Assembly (NCBI RefSeq): GCF_022848905.1
Contig: NZ_JAFIRA010000018.1
Span: forward strand, 1-60,167
DNA length: 60,167 nt
Reading direction: 5' to 3'
Source of the DNA: Thermostichus vulcanus str. 'Rupite'
GTDB taxonomy: Bacteria > Cyanobacteriota > Cyanobacteriia > Thermostichales > Thermostichaceae
Shown one piece after another: positions 10,198 through 18,394 of the stretch (its first letter is position 1; each line of letters begins with the position of its first letter). The notes under the pieces were generated by a model. The model was not told the DNA's origin and did no database searches. It saw nothing but the letters and a program-made list of their open reading frames with translations. The translations under genes and the position numbers were made by a program.

Positions 10198-10401
10198 CTA
10201 CAGCAGTCCTACATCCATGCCAGGCTTACCTGTGGCCAATTCCACCTTAATGATGCGGCCACCGGACTTTTGGATGCGTTGCTGTTCCCGGAACCAGCTA
10301 TCGTAGGGCACCAACTTTGTGAAGAAGGTATTTTGCAGCTCCCGTTGGGTGCGAATCCGGGTTTGGCTGGGCACACAGGCCGTGATCTTAAACATGCGCA
10401 T
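10198..10401 (-). CDS. apcC: allophycocyanin small core linker Lc7.8
   Basis: 67 aa from the ATG at 10401, giving MRMFKITACVPSQTR, the family N-terminus. The reading frame is open further upstream, but those residues do not belong to the family. ApcC is a CpcD-like domain that caps the allophycocyanin trimers of the phycobilisome core and tunes their absorption. The length matches the family exactly. It is the third gene of apcA-apcB-apcC, separated from apcB by 167 bases containing a hairpin, as is common where the linker is made in smaller amounts than the subunits. Confidence 0.97.
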   Translation of the reverse strand: MRMFKITACVPSQTRIRTQRELQNTFFTKLVPYDSWFREQQRIQKSGGRIIKVELATGKPGMDVGLL

Positions 10402-10526
10402 GATATGGGATCCCTGATCTACAACGAAATGGGCTATCTCGACCAGCAAAACAGGCGACCCACCTCAGAAAGCTCGCGTACCCTGATTAGCACACCAGAT
10501 CCCTGCGGCAAATCGCCCGTCGTGCT

Positions 10527-10558
10527 CGTTGGACAATGGAACTCAAACCGATCCAACG
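10527..10558 (-). promoter_or_regulatory. stem-loop between apcB and apcC
   Basis: CGTTGGA and TCCAACG (7 bp) enclose an 18-base loop in the apcB-apcC spacer. There is no T-run, so it looks more like an mRNA processing or stability element than a full terminator. It could help keep apcC expression below apcA/apcB. Confidence 0.4.
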
Positions 10559-10568
10559 ACGCTAGCGT

Positions 10569-11054
10569 TTAGCTCAAGCCAGAGGAAATGTAGTCGAAGT
10601 ACACACCCATCTCTTTGCCAGCATCAGCACCGACTAGAGCAGCGGTCACTTCTTTCATGGCTTGGATGGCTTGGATGGTGGCACCCACGGGCACGCCCAA
10701 AGAGTTGTAGGTTTCCTTCAACCCATTCAGCACCCGCTCGTCCAGGATAGAGGTATCCCCGGCCAGCATGGCATAGGTGGCATAGCGCAGGTAGTAATCC
10801 ATATCGCGGATGCAAGCAGCATAGCGACGGGTGGTGTACATGTTGCCACCGGGACGGGTCAGATCGGAGTACAACAACGCCTTAGCAGCCGCATCCTTGA
10901 CGATGGTGGAGGCATTGGCGGCGATGGTAGCAGCCGCCCGCACCCGCAACTCGCCCGTGGCGAAGAAGGACTTCAACTTGTCAATGGCAGAGTTGTCGAG
11001 ATACTTGCCTTGGACGTCGTAGCTGTTGATCACAGCGGTAATCGCGTCTTGCAT
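10569..11054 (-). CDS. apcB: allophycocyanin beta subunit
   Basis: 161 aa, the exact family length. Light-harvesting subunit of the phycobilisome core on the thylakoid surface. It carries one phycocyanobilin on the Cys of [20 protein letters not shown] near residue 81. The conserved Asn of the GNMYTTRR region is normally N-methylated. It lies 63 bases downstream of apcA on the same strand. Confidence 0.99.
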   Translation of the reverse strand: MQDAITAVINSYDVQGKYLDNSAIDKLKSFFATGELRVRAAATIAANASTIVKDAAAKALLYSDLTRPGGNMYTTRRYAACIRDMDYYLRYATYAMLAGDTSILDERVLNGLKETYNSLGVPVGATIQAIQAMKEVTAALVGADAGKEMGVYFDYISSGLS

Positions 11055-11117
11055 GATGAGCTTCCTAAATCCAAATCAGTGAACATTCAACAGTTGTGCA
11101 GTCAGAACAATGAGGGA

Positions 11118-11603
11118 TTAGCCCATTGCTCCCACTACGAAGTCAAAGTAATAGCCAGCCTCGGCCGCATCTTCCGGAGACAACAGACCACTAGCCACCT
11201 GCTTCATTTGACGCACGCTCTCAGCCACCGCCGGGATCGGGGTGCCCAAAGAGTTGTACATTTCCCGCACACCCACCAAGCCAATCTCTTCGATCGGGGT
11301 GACATCACCAGCGATGATGCCGTAGGTAACCAGGCGCAGGTAGTAGTCCATATCCCGCAAGCAAGTCGCAGTCATCTCTTCGCCGTAAGCATTGCCACCA
11401 GGGGAGACAATATCAGGGCGCTTCTGGAAGAGTTGATCGGCAGCTTGCTTGACAATGCGCTCACGAGACTCGGTTAAGACTTGAGCGATGCGCAACCGCT
11501 TCTCACCGGAGGTGACAAAGGATTTGATCCGATCCAATTCCCCTGGGCTCAGGTAGCGGGCTTCCGCGTCCGCATTCACAATCGATTTCGTGACAACGCT
11601 CAT
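11118..11603 (-). CDS. apcA: allophycocyanin alpha subunit
   Basis: 161 aa, exact family length. It forms the (alpha-beta)3 trimer of the phycobilisome core with ApcB. The chromophore-binding Cys lies in [18 protein letters not shown] near residue 80. The start at 11603 gives [20 protein letters not shown], the family N-terminus, with TTGAGGAT upstream as ribosome binding site. It is the first gene of the cluster. The large core-membrane linker gene apcE, often just upstream in cyanobacteria, is absent here; a divergent hslO occupies that place. Confidence 0.99.
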   Translation of the reverse strand: MSVVTKSIVNADAEARYLSPGELDRIKSFVTSGEKRLRIAQVLTESRERIVKQAADQLFQKRPDIVSPGGNAYGEEMTATCLRDMDYYLRLVTYGIIAGDVTPIEEIGLVGVREMYNSLGTPIPAVAESVRQMKQVASGLLSPEDAAEAGYYFDFVVGAMG

Positions 11604-11861
11604 GGATATCTATCCTCAAGTCGATTTTTTTAAAGAGTATGACGAACATACCCGGATGCTATTTTCGGGCATGGCTGCCATTCACCATCTCAGATCTTCA
11701 CACTTCTTAAGATGTCTCCCAGAAAAGGAGTACTCCTGCCCCCTCCTGACTGCGCTAACTCCGGTAGTGCTGCGGGAGAGTGGTTACAATTCAAAATAGA
11801 AGGGAAGTGAGTCGCCAGGGGATCCCAGGCACTTGGCTTCAAGACGCGCGTTGAGGTTGTG

Positions 11862-12821
11862 ATGACGGATGCCTCTGGATCAACTGGATCAAAGGGATCA
11901 AAAGTGGTTGCTGAGGGTCCGCCCCAATCTCTTCCGGATCATCTGATCCGAGCTACGGCGGCAGAAGGCAAAATTCGGGTGGTGGGGTTGGTTTCCACCC
12001 AAGCGGTCCAAGAGGCACGGGAGCGGCACAAGCTTTCTTATGTGGCGACGGTGGCCTTGGGTCGGGCCATGAGTGCAGGACTCTTGCTGGCGGCCAACCT
12101 GAAACGACGTCAGGCACGGATTAATCTGCAACTGAAGGGGGATGGCCCCCTCGGTAACATTTGGGTGGATGCCGGTTTGGATGGCACGGTGCGCGGTTAT
12201 GTGGGCAATCCGGCGATTGAGTTGCCCCTCACCTCAGAGAGCAAGTTGGATGTGGGCCAGGCGATCGGGCGCTACGGCTACTTGCATGTGTTGCGGGATC
12301 TGGGGTATGGCCAGCCCTACACCAGCGCAGTGGAGTTGGTGTCTGGAGAAGTGGGGGATGATATCACCTACTATCTCTCCTCGTCGGAGCAAACCCCTTC
12401 GGCGGTACTTTTGGGTGTGAATCTTGATTCTCATCGGGTGCGGGCTGCCGGGGGTGTTTTGCTGCAGGTAATGCCGGGAGCGCCCGCCAGTCTGATCCCG
12501 GAGATGGAAACCCGCTTGGCCAAAGTGGAGGAATTCAGCCCGATGCTGGCCTCGGGGGGCGGGTTGCGGGAGCTGCTGCAAATTTGCTTGGGGGATTTGG
12601 ATCTCAAAATTGTGCCGGAGATGCGCACCATCCGGTTTTACTGCAAGTGCAATTCTGACCGGGTGAAGGGGGCTTTGCGCATGTTGGGTCGGGACGAGCT
12701 GATGGATATGATCCACACCGATAAGGGGGCAGAGGCTGTCTGTCACTTCTGTAACGAGGTGTATCGTGTCTCAGAGGATGAGTTGCGTTCGATTGTGGCG
12801 GATATGTCGGCGACCGTATGA
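11862..12821 (+). CDS. hslO: Hsp33 redox-regulated holdase chaperone
   Basis: 319 aa from the ATG at 11862. A GTG directly before it (11859) is less well spaced from the GAGG at 11853. Hsp33 is a cytosolic chaperone activated by oxidative unfolding. The two cysteine pairs of the C-terminal zinc switch are present: FYCKCN near residue 265 and CHFC near 300. The N-terminal domain shows the conserved LGRAMSAGLLLAANLK and GDGPLGNIWVDA. It is divergent from apcA, which would place it under an independent promoter in the 258-base gap. Confidence 0.96.
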   Translation: MTDASGSTGSKGSKVVAEGPPQSLPDHLIRATAAEGKIRVVGLVSTQAVQEARERHKLSYVATVALGRAMSAGLLLAANLKRRQARINLQLKGDGPLGNIWVDAGLDGTVRGYVGNPAIELPLTSESKLDVGQAIGRYGYLHVLRDLGYGQPYTSAVELVSGEVGDDITYYLSSSEQTPSAVLLGVNLDSHRVRAAGGVLLQVMPGAPASLIPEMETRLAKVEEFSPMLASGGGLRELLQICLGDLDLKIVPEMRTIRFYCKCNSDRVKGALRMLGRDELMDMIHTDKGAEAVCHFCNEVYRVSEDELRSIVADMSATV

Positions 12822-12901
12822 TGGCACTTGTAATTTTGGTACTTGGGATGCGCTAATCCTATTGGCAGGGATCCCTTTTGTTGCCCTTCCTGTAGCCCCT
12901 G

Positions 12902-13912
12902 ATGCTGGCTGAGTTCACCCATCCTGAGCTATCCATCGTCATCCCCTGCAAAAATGAGGCGGATAACCTTGAGCATTTGTTTGAGCGCCTCACCCAAACC
13001 TTGGATCCCTTGCAACTCAGTTACGAATTGGTTTGTGTGAACGACGGCAGCCAGGATAGTACCCTGGAAAAACTGCTTGCCTTTCACCAACGGGATCCCC
13101 GCATTAAGGTGATTAACCTCTCCCGTTGTTTTGGCAAAGAGATCGCCCTCACTGCAGGGATTGATTACACCTCGGGGAGAGCCGTCATTCCCATTGATGC
13201 CGACCTTCAGGATCCGCCGGAACTGATCCCGGAGATGCTGGAGCTATGGCGGCAGGGCTACCAAGTGGTGTACGCGGTGCGCCGCAGCCGGCAGGGGGAA
13301 AGCTGGTTCAAACAATTGACCGCCAACGGGTTTTACCATGTCATCGATCAGCTCAGTCAGGTGCGGATCCCACGCAACACCGGGGATTTTCGCCTGTTGG
13401 ATCGACAGGTGGTGGAAGCAATCAAGCAACTGCGGGAGCGCACCCGCTTCATGAAAGGGATCTTTGCCTGGGTGGGCTATCGACAAACGGCTATTTTTTA
13501 TGATCGTGCCCCGCGTTTTCGGGGTAAAACCCAATGGAACTATTGGCGCCTGTGGAATTTGGCGGTGGAGGGGATCACCTCCTTCAGTTCTTGGCCACTG
13601 CGGGTCTGGAGCTACTTGGGTTTGGGAATTTCACTGCTGGCTTTGCTCTATGGCCTCTTTTTGGTGGTGCGCACGCTTTTATTGGGATCCGATGTACCTG
13701 GGTATGCCTCTTTGGCAGTGATCATGCTGTTTCTGGGCGGGATCCAGTTGATCAGCCTGGGAATTATCGGAGAATACCTAGGTCGCATTTTTGAAGAGGT
13801 GAAAGGCCGTCCTTTGTATTTGGTACAAGGGGCATTTGGGTTTGAGGCCAGTCCCCATTACAACCAGCTTGGAGCCAACTCCGGTTCTACCTCCGGTGCG
13901 ATCTCCAGGTAA
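12902..13912 (+). CDS. family 2 glycosyltransferase, GtrB/DPM1-like, with two C-terminal membrane segments
   Basis: 336 aa. The N-terminal GT-A domain has ELSIVIPCKNEADNLE, the VNDGSQD motif and the metal-binding IDADLQDPPEL. Two hydrophobic segments (about 240-262 and 272-295) follow, ending in the conserved GEYLGRIFEEVKGRPLY. This is the layout of polyprenyl-phosphate glycosyltransferases (GtrB, ArnC, dolichol-phosphate mannose synthase-like). They move a sugar from a nucleotide donor to undecaprenyl phosphate at the inner membrane for envelope glycans. The sugar cannot be told from sequence. It follows hslO by 80 bases. Confidence 0.92.
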   Translation: MLAEFTHPELSIVIPCKNEADNLEHLFERLTQTLDPLQLSYELVCVNDGSQDSTLEKLLAFHQRDPRIKVINLSRCFGKEIALTAGIDYTSGRAVIPIDADLQDPPELIPEMLELWRQGYQVVYAVRRSRQGESWFKQLTANGFYHVIDQLSQVRIPRNTGDFRLLDRQVVEAIKQLRERTRFMKGIFAWVGYRQTAIFYDRAPRFRGKTQWNYWRLWNLAVEGITSFSSWPLRVWSYLGLGISLLALLYGLFLVVRTLLLGSDVPGYASLAVIMLFLGGIQLISLGIIGEYLGRIFEEVKGRPLYLVQGAFGFEASPHYNQLGANSGSTSGAISR

Positions 13913-13941
13913 CTATTGAACTGCAGCTGAACTGCAGCCTT

Positions 13942-15210
13942 TCACTCCCAGTCCTCCTCCTCATCTCTTAACGTATTTCGTCTAGAAGCAGCATAGTCGC
14001 GGTACTGCTGCACAAAGAGATCTTTAATTTCCGATTCGGACAACGGGGTTCCTTTGATTTCAGCACGAGCAATCGCTTTCATCACCTCAATATAGGCAAG
14101 GCCCAGTGAGAGGGTGAGGGTGGCCGCCGTGGTGGATTGGAGGATCCCACCCATAGTTGTTCCAACGCCAGGGATAAACTTAAGCAGGTTAGAAACAATC
14201 GTGCGCCCTGTTACTGTCGTTATGGCAGTTCCAGCCAAAGCCCCGATCAGAGAGTAATAAAAGGAAGGAGAAGTTTTGTAGCCAAAGATAAAACTGATAT
14301 TGGCGATCATGCCGATTTGTGCGGTTACCAACAAAGGCGCATCTGCAAAAGGGATTGGCACTGCCCCGATAAAGGCGGCGCTGGCTACATAACCGGAAAC
14401 ATACTTGGAGGCAGCCTGGGCTTTCAAATCCACCCGTAGCATTTGTTGTTGAATGAAGGCCAGACGGGCGACTTCCGGTAACAGCTCTAAGGTACAGCCA
14501 ATCAGGTGCTCCAGGCCGTAGGCAGGAATCGTAATTTTCCGGGTAATTGCTTTGTCGCGGGCCAAGACTGGCACGATATAACGCACCGGCAGGTTTTGAT
14601 GTTGCAAGTACTTTAAGAATTCACTCTCTTCAGAGCCTTCTAGGTATTGGGTTAAAACGAGAATCACCGGTACATCTTTAAGCTCCAATGAGCGTAACCA
14701 ATCCCGTTCGGTTTCTTCCAAACGATTGGCTTCATGATGAATGCAATACCAAATAATATGAATGTGCTCTTCGGGATCCCGCAGGCGCAGTTCATCAATC
14801 AGTTGGGCAACTTCTAGACGAATACCCACATTTTGTTCCCCAGACAATTCCATGCCCGGTGTGTCATAAATGGTGATCGGGCAATCTTGTTTGCAATATT
14901 TGCGGATGTGGCGGGTTACAGGGCTGCCCACGCCGGTTCGAGCCAGTTCATCCTTAAAGACAGCGTTCACCAAGGTGCTTTTGCCCACCCCAGTTTTGCC
15001 GATCACCATCACATTGCAGTGACCCATTTCTGCTTCGGCTTCCAAGAGACTTTCGGTAAAGAGGTGGCTGGCCCAATCCCAAAATTGCTGAGGTTGCTCA
15101 GATTCAGCAGAGTGTCCTTTAACGCGGGCAACGGTGCGCTGGGTGAGATCGATCAATTTTTTTTGAATGCTTGGAATCAGGGATTGGCTCGAGCGGTCGT
15201 GTGAGGACAT
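13942..15210 (-). CDS. membrane-associated Era-like GTPase with DUF697-type C-terminus
   Basis: 422 aa. The P-loop is GKTGVGKST (71-79). The G3 motif is DTPG near residue 115. The usual NKxD base-recognition motif is replaced by LTQYL, a deviation also seen in other dynamin- and Era-like proteins of this kind. The C-terminal part (about 265-390) has glycine-rich hydrophobic helices (ASAAFIGAVPIPFADAPLLV) resembling the DUF697/YcjF group that associates with membranes. The cellular role is unknown. It is convergent with the glycosyltransferase, with about 29 bases between the stops. Confidence 0.85.
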   Translation of the reverse strand: MSSHDRSSQSLIPSIQKKLIDLTQRTVARVKGHSAESEQPQQFWDWASHLFTESLLEAEAEMGHCNVMVIGKTGVGKSTLVNAVFKDELARTGVGSPVTRHIRKYCKQDCPITIYDTPGMELSGEQNVGIRLEVAQLIDELRLRDPEEHIHIIWYCIHHEANRLEETERDWLRSLELKDVPVILVLTQYLEGSEESEFLKYLQHQNLPVRYIVPVLARDKAITRKITIPAYGLEHLIGCTLELLPEVARLAFIQQQMLRVDLKAQAASKYVSGYVASAAFIGAVPIPFADAPLLVTAQIGMIANISFIFGYKTSPSFYYSLIGALAGTAITTVTGRTIVSNLLKFIPGVGTTMGGILQSTTAATLTLSLGLAYIEVMKAIARAEIKGTPLSESEIKDLFVQQYRDYAASRRNTLRDEEEDWE

Positions 15211-15316
15211 AAACTCAAAGTCCCAGGCTGGGATCCAGGCAAGGATAACACCAGTATGAATCTCTGATTGAGGGGTTTAGAACCCGCAGACCCAACCTCA
15301 AGCTACCCTGTCTCGA

Positions 15317-17401
15317 TTAAGCCGCCAAGGCTTCTCTTCCCAACAGGGATCCCATTTCACCAGCCGCCAAGGGAGGATAAAACAGGGATCCCTGGCCCCT
15401 TTCACAGCCCATACGGTGCAGGTAGAGGGCTTGCTCGGAGGTTTCAATAGCGGGGGCCGTAACCGGCAAATTCAGGATCTCCGCCAAGCGCAGGGCTGCC
15501 AACAGGGCCTTGTCTGGCTCCCGTTGCTGAGGGCCAATCGCCTGTACCAGTGAAGCATCGAGACGGATCCCTTGCAAAGGCAGGTGACTGAGGCGTTGCA
15601 AACAGACATAGCCACTACCGAACCGCTCCAGCACCAGCGCCACACTCAACCGTTGCAATTGATGCAGCTGTTGTTCCACCAGAGAGCTGGCCTCCATCAA
15701 CAGGGTGCCTGTTAACCCCAGGTACAACAGGGATCCAGGCAGTTGGCACTCCTGTAACCGACGTTGCAGGCGTTGGGCCAAATCCGGCTGGGCAAATTGT
15801 TGGGGAAGCAAGTTGAGGTGTAAGGGCAACTCGGACATCCAAGAATACTGGGCTCGCCACTGCTGCCACTGCTGCAGGGCAGCCTGAATCAGCCAATCTC
15901 CCAGGGGCACCGCCAACCCAGCCTCTTCGGCTACCCCGAGAAACTCGCGCCCACTTAGCCAACCCCGTTCTGGATGTTCCCAGTAGAGCAAGGCTTCCAC
16001 TGCCTGCCAATCGCCTTTGGCCAGGTTTACCACCGGCTGATAACACACCCGCAATTGTCCCTGCTCTAGGGCGCGCCGCAGTTCCTCTTCCCATTGGGCT
16101 CTGGCCTTGGCATAGCGATGCAGCAGCGGATCGAAAACCTCATACCGACCTGGCCCCTGTTGTTTGGCCCGATACATGGCACTATCCGCCTGTTGCAGCA
16201 GCAGATCAGGATCCAATGCCTGGGATCCAGCCAAGGCAATGCCAATACTGGCGCTGATGGTTACATCGTGAGCCTGAATCTGGAACGGCACCTGCAGGGA
16301 TTGGTGAATCCGTTCGGCGACCCGGGTGGCATCGCTCACCTGTTGGATCCCTTCTAGCAAAATGGCAAATTCATCGCCGCCAAAACGAGCCAGGGTGTCG
16401 ATGGAGCGCACACAGGTTTCCAGCCGCCGGGCTGTACCCACCAGCAGTTCATCACCGGCATGATGACCAAGGCTGTCATTCACCGCCTTAAACCGGTTCA
16501 AATCGAGAAACAAGACGGCAAAGCGCTCTCCAGGGCTCCGCCGTGCCCGTTCCACCGCCCGTTGCAGCCGATCCATAAATAGGGCACGGTTGGGCAGTTC
16601 TGTCAGGGTATCGTGGAGAGCACTAAGCAACCTGTGGGGGGATGGTCGCACCGTCAGATCCCGCAGCACCAGGATCGTTCCCTTGGGCTGGCCAGATTCA
16701 TCCCGCAAAGGGGCAATGCCATTGGCCACCGGGACTTCTTCTCCATCCCGTGCCAGCAGCAACACCGCTTCACCGGAGCCGATCATCACCTGGCCCCGTA
16801 ACGCTTCCGCCCAGGGATCCGGTAGAGGTTGATGGGTACGGGCATCCACCATACGCACAATTTCCGAGGCAGGCTTACCCAGTGACTCCCCTCTGCGCCA
16901 GCCAATTAACGCTTCCGCCACTGGATTCATGAAAGTGACACGCCCCTGCAAATCGGTGGAGATCACCGCATCCCCCATACTGGTCAAGCTGGAGGCTAGG
17001 AACTGTTCCAGGCTTTTCAGTTTGTTCTCGGTTCGATGTTTGTACAAACAAAATTCGATCGCGGTTCGCAGCGCTTGCGCATCCCTAAGATCCGCCAGGA
17101 ACAACCCTGGCTCAATGCCTTGCAGCCGCAACTGAGCTTGAGAGGGTAGCTTGGTCAGCTCGGAGTCAACCCTGGAGTCAAAGTAGATCAGCGGCAACCC
17201 CTGCGGCAGGATCCCGGTCACCCATCCCAGATCCAACAGAGCCAAATCAAATGATCCAGCCGCCAGTTGCACAGGCAGGGCATCCGCTGACTGGCTTACC
17301 CGTACCTGAAACCCTTGCGAGCGCAGCGCCGGACACAACCAAGAGGCTGTTTCCTGAGAAGACACCAATAGCAGTTGCTCTACTGCCATGGGCATACCCA
17401 C
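15317..17401 (-). CDS. PAS-GGDEF-EAL cyclic-di-GMP signalling protein with degenerate EAL
   Basis: 694 aa. A degenerate receiver-like domain occupies residues 7-122, followed by a PAS domain (about 130-250), a GGDEF domain (about 260-415) and an EAL domain (about 430-690). GGDEF is intact (ARFGGDEFAILL, 341-345) and preceded by an RxxD product-inhibition site (RSID, 332-335), so diguanylate cyclase activity is expected. The EAL domain keeps EALLYW and the Asn of HLNLL. It has lost the usual Glu residues (LGLTGTLL in place of LELTE), the Asp pair (LERFGSGY for DDFGTGY) and the catalytic Lys (IRLDA for LKID). Phosphodiesterase activity is therefore unlikely. Start is GTG 17401; ATGs at 17395 and 17389 are alternatives. 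Confidence 0.93.
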   Translation of the reverse strand: MGMPMAVEQLLLVSSQETASWLCPALRSQGFQVRVSQSADALPVQLAAGSFDLALLDLGWVTGILPQGLPLIYFDSRVDSELTKLPSQAQLRLQGIEPGLFLADLRDAQALRTAIEFCLYKHRTENKLKSLEQFLASSLTSMGDAVISTDLQGRVTFMNPVAEALIGWRRGESLGKPASEIVRMVDARTHQPLPDPWAEALRGQVMIGSGEAVLLLARDGEEVPVANGIAPLRDESGQPKGTILVLRDLTVRPSPHRLLSALHDTLTELPNRALFMDRLQRAVERARRSPGERFAVLFLDLNRFKAVNDSLGHHAGDELLVGTARRLETCVRSIDTLARFGGDEFAILLEGIQQVSDATRVAERIHQSLQVPFQIQAHDVTISASIGIALAGSQALDPDLLLQQADSAMYRAKQQGPGRYEVFDPLLHRYAKARAQWEEELRRALEQGQLRVCYQPVVNLAKGDWQAVEALLYWEHPERGWLSGREFLGVAEEAGLAVPLGDWLIQAALQQWQQWRAQYSWMSELPLHLNLLPQQFAQPDLAQRLQRRLQECQLPGSLLYLGLTGTLLMEASSLVEQQLHQLQRLSVALVLERFGSGYVCLQRLSHLPLQGIRLDASLVQAIGPQQREPDKALLAALRLAEILNLPVTAPAIETSEQALYLHRMGCERGQGSLFYPPLAAGEMGSLLGREALAA

Positions 17402-17596
17402 TGCTTTATCCTACCTTCATGATATGAACCTGCCGAGCAAGGTTGCTAGCTCCCACCCGTTTAGAGTTGCAACCTAGAGTTGCGAACCGCTCAAAGCCAA
17501 GGTTACACGCTACCGCTAGAGTTGGGTCGTATTCTTTCCCGCATCTTGCCCTCTGTTTTCCCGTAGCCAGGAGTGCCAGGAACAGACTCACTCCGT

Positions 17597-17637
17597 GAAG
17601 TGCCCGACGCTGATGCTCTGCATACAGCGCGGGCTTC
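17597..17637. repeat. IS605-type right-end hairpin region
   Basis: GAAG-TGCCCG and CGGGCTTC arms enclose an imperfect palindrome directly after the stop of the decayed tnpB at 17639. About 35 bases closely resemble the segment near 29300-29335 that follows another tnpB relic. The two are therefore ends of the same element family. Confidence 0.55.
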
Positions 17638-17638
17638 T

Positions 17639-18148
17639 CTAATCATCCACAACAGCCTCGGAGAGGGTGGACTTGCGCCTTCCTCCCTTTGGTCTTACAT
17701 CGCGTCCTAGATCAGAAGCCCCACTTCCTGAGGCCAGAATCCGCAAGCCTTCATTGCTGATATTGATTGCTCCATTGATGTCCCTATCATGCTGTTGTGA
17801 GCCGCAACCCTACCCAGAGAACCAAGAAACTTGATTGCAGACTCAGAAATCACGAAATCACTTTGACGTTTTGAGGGAACTGAACCGACTGCCGATGGCG
17901 TAAGTCTGCCGTCGGCACATGATGCTTAGATTTGCAGTTGGGGTACTTCGCTCTCCCCTCAAAGAAGGGTTGGAACGCCCGCGACAGATTCAGTACCGAC
18001 GGCTGCAAGCACTGCGAATAGCATTCCTTCCGCCATTCATGCTCAACCTTCAGCGCTGGGATCTGTTTTTTCATGATGAAAAATGCTTGGCTAGCAGGAT
18101 GGACTGCTCATCGGCAGGATAGATGCCGACCTTGATTGCTTTCAACAC
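17639..18148 (-). pseudogene. tnpB: decayed IS605-type tnpB (relic 1)
   Basis: Three collinear TnpB pieces remain. From a GTG at 18148 comes LKAIKVGIYPADEQSILLAK, then a stop. Next is KKQIPALKVEHEWRKECYSQ and its continuation to PQNVKV (18074-17850). Then, after an in-frame TAG, comes the C-terminal part QQHDRDINGAINISNEGLRI ending at 17639. A full TnpB has about 380-400 residues and this span encodes at most 170, so large internal parts (including most of the RuvC-like core) are deleted. The gene cannot make a working nuclease. End hairpins at 17597-17637 and 18203-18216 bracket it. Confidence 0.85.
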
Positions 18149-18202
18149 GTTAAACCCGCTTGGTAGCCTCGTCACTTCAGTGCGAGGTGGAAAAGCGTTG
18201 GG

Positions 18203-18216
18203 GCGACTTTAGTCGC
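18203..18216. repeat. left-end hairpin of tnpB relic 1
   Basis: GCGACT-TT-AGTCGC is a perfect 6-bp hairpin 55 bases upstream of the relic's start codon, in the place expected for an IS605-type left end. Confidence 0.45.
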
Positions 18217-18394
18217 AGTCATCCGTGATGTGGGTCTTCAATCTATTCTTGAACCGTGGCAGCACGGACATTTTGAGGATGCTAGAGTGTTGTTATCATA
18301 CTCCTCATCAACTCGAATGACTTTTGGTTGTCAGCAAAATCTTCTCTTGCTCAAGCCAAAGGAACGGGCGGTCATTGAGTATCTGTGCCAAGGA

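Noticed and set aside
10051-10572. Plus-strand frame covering apcC
   Set aside because: The opposite strand encodes ApcC with exact family length and sequence.
13919-13940. Tandem GAACTGCAGC(T/C) repeat between two convergent genes
   Set aside because: It can fold on itself but lacks a T-run, and two 11-base copies in a short spacer are too little to claim a function.
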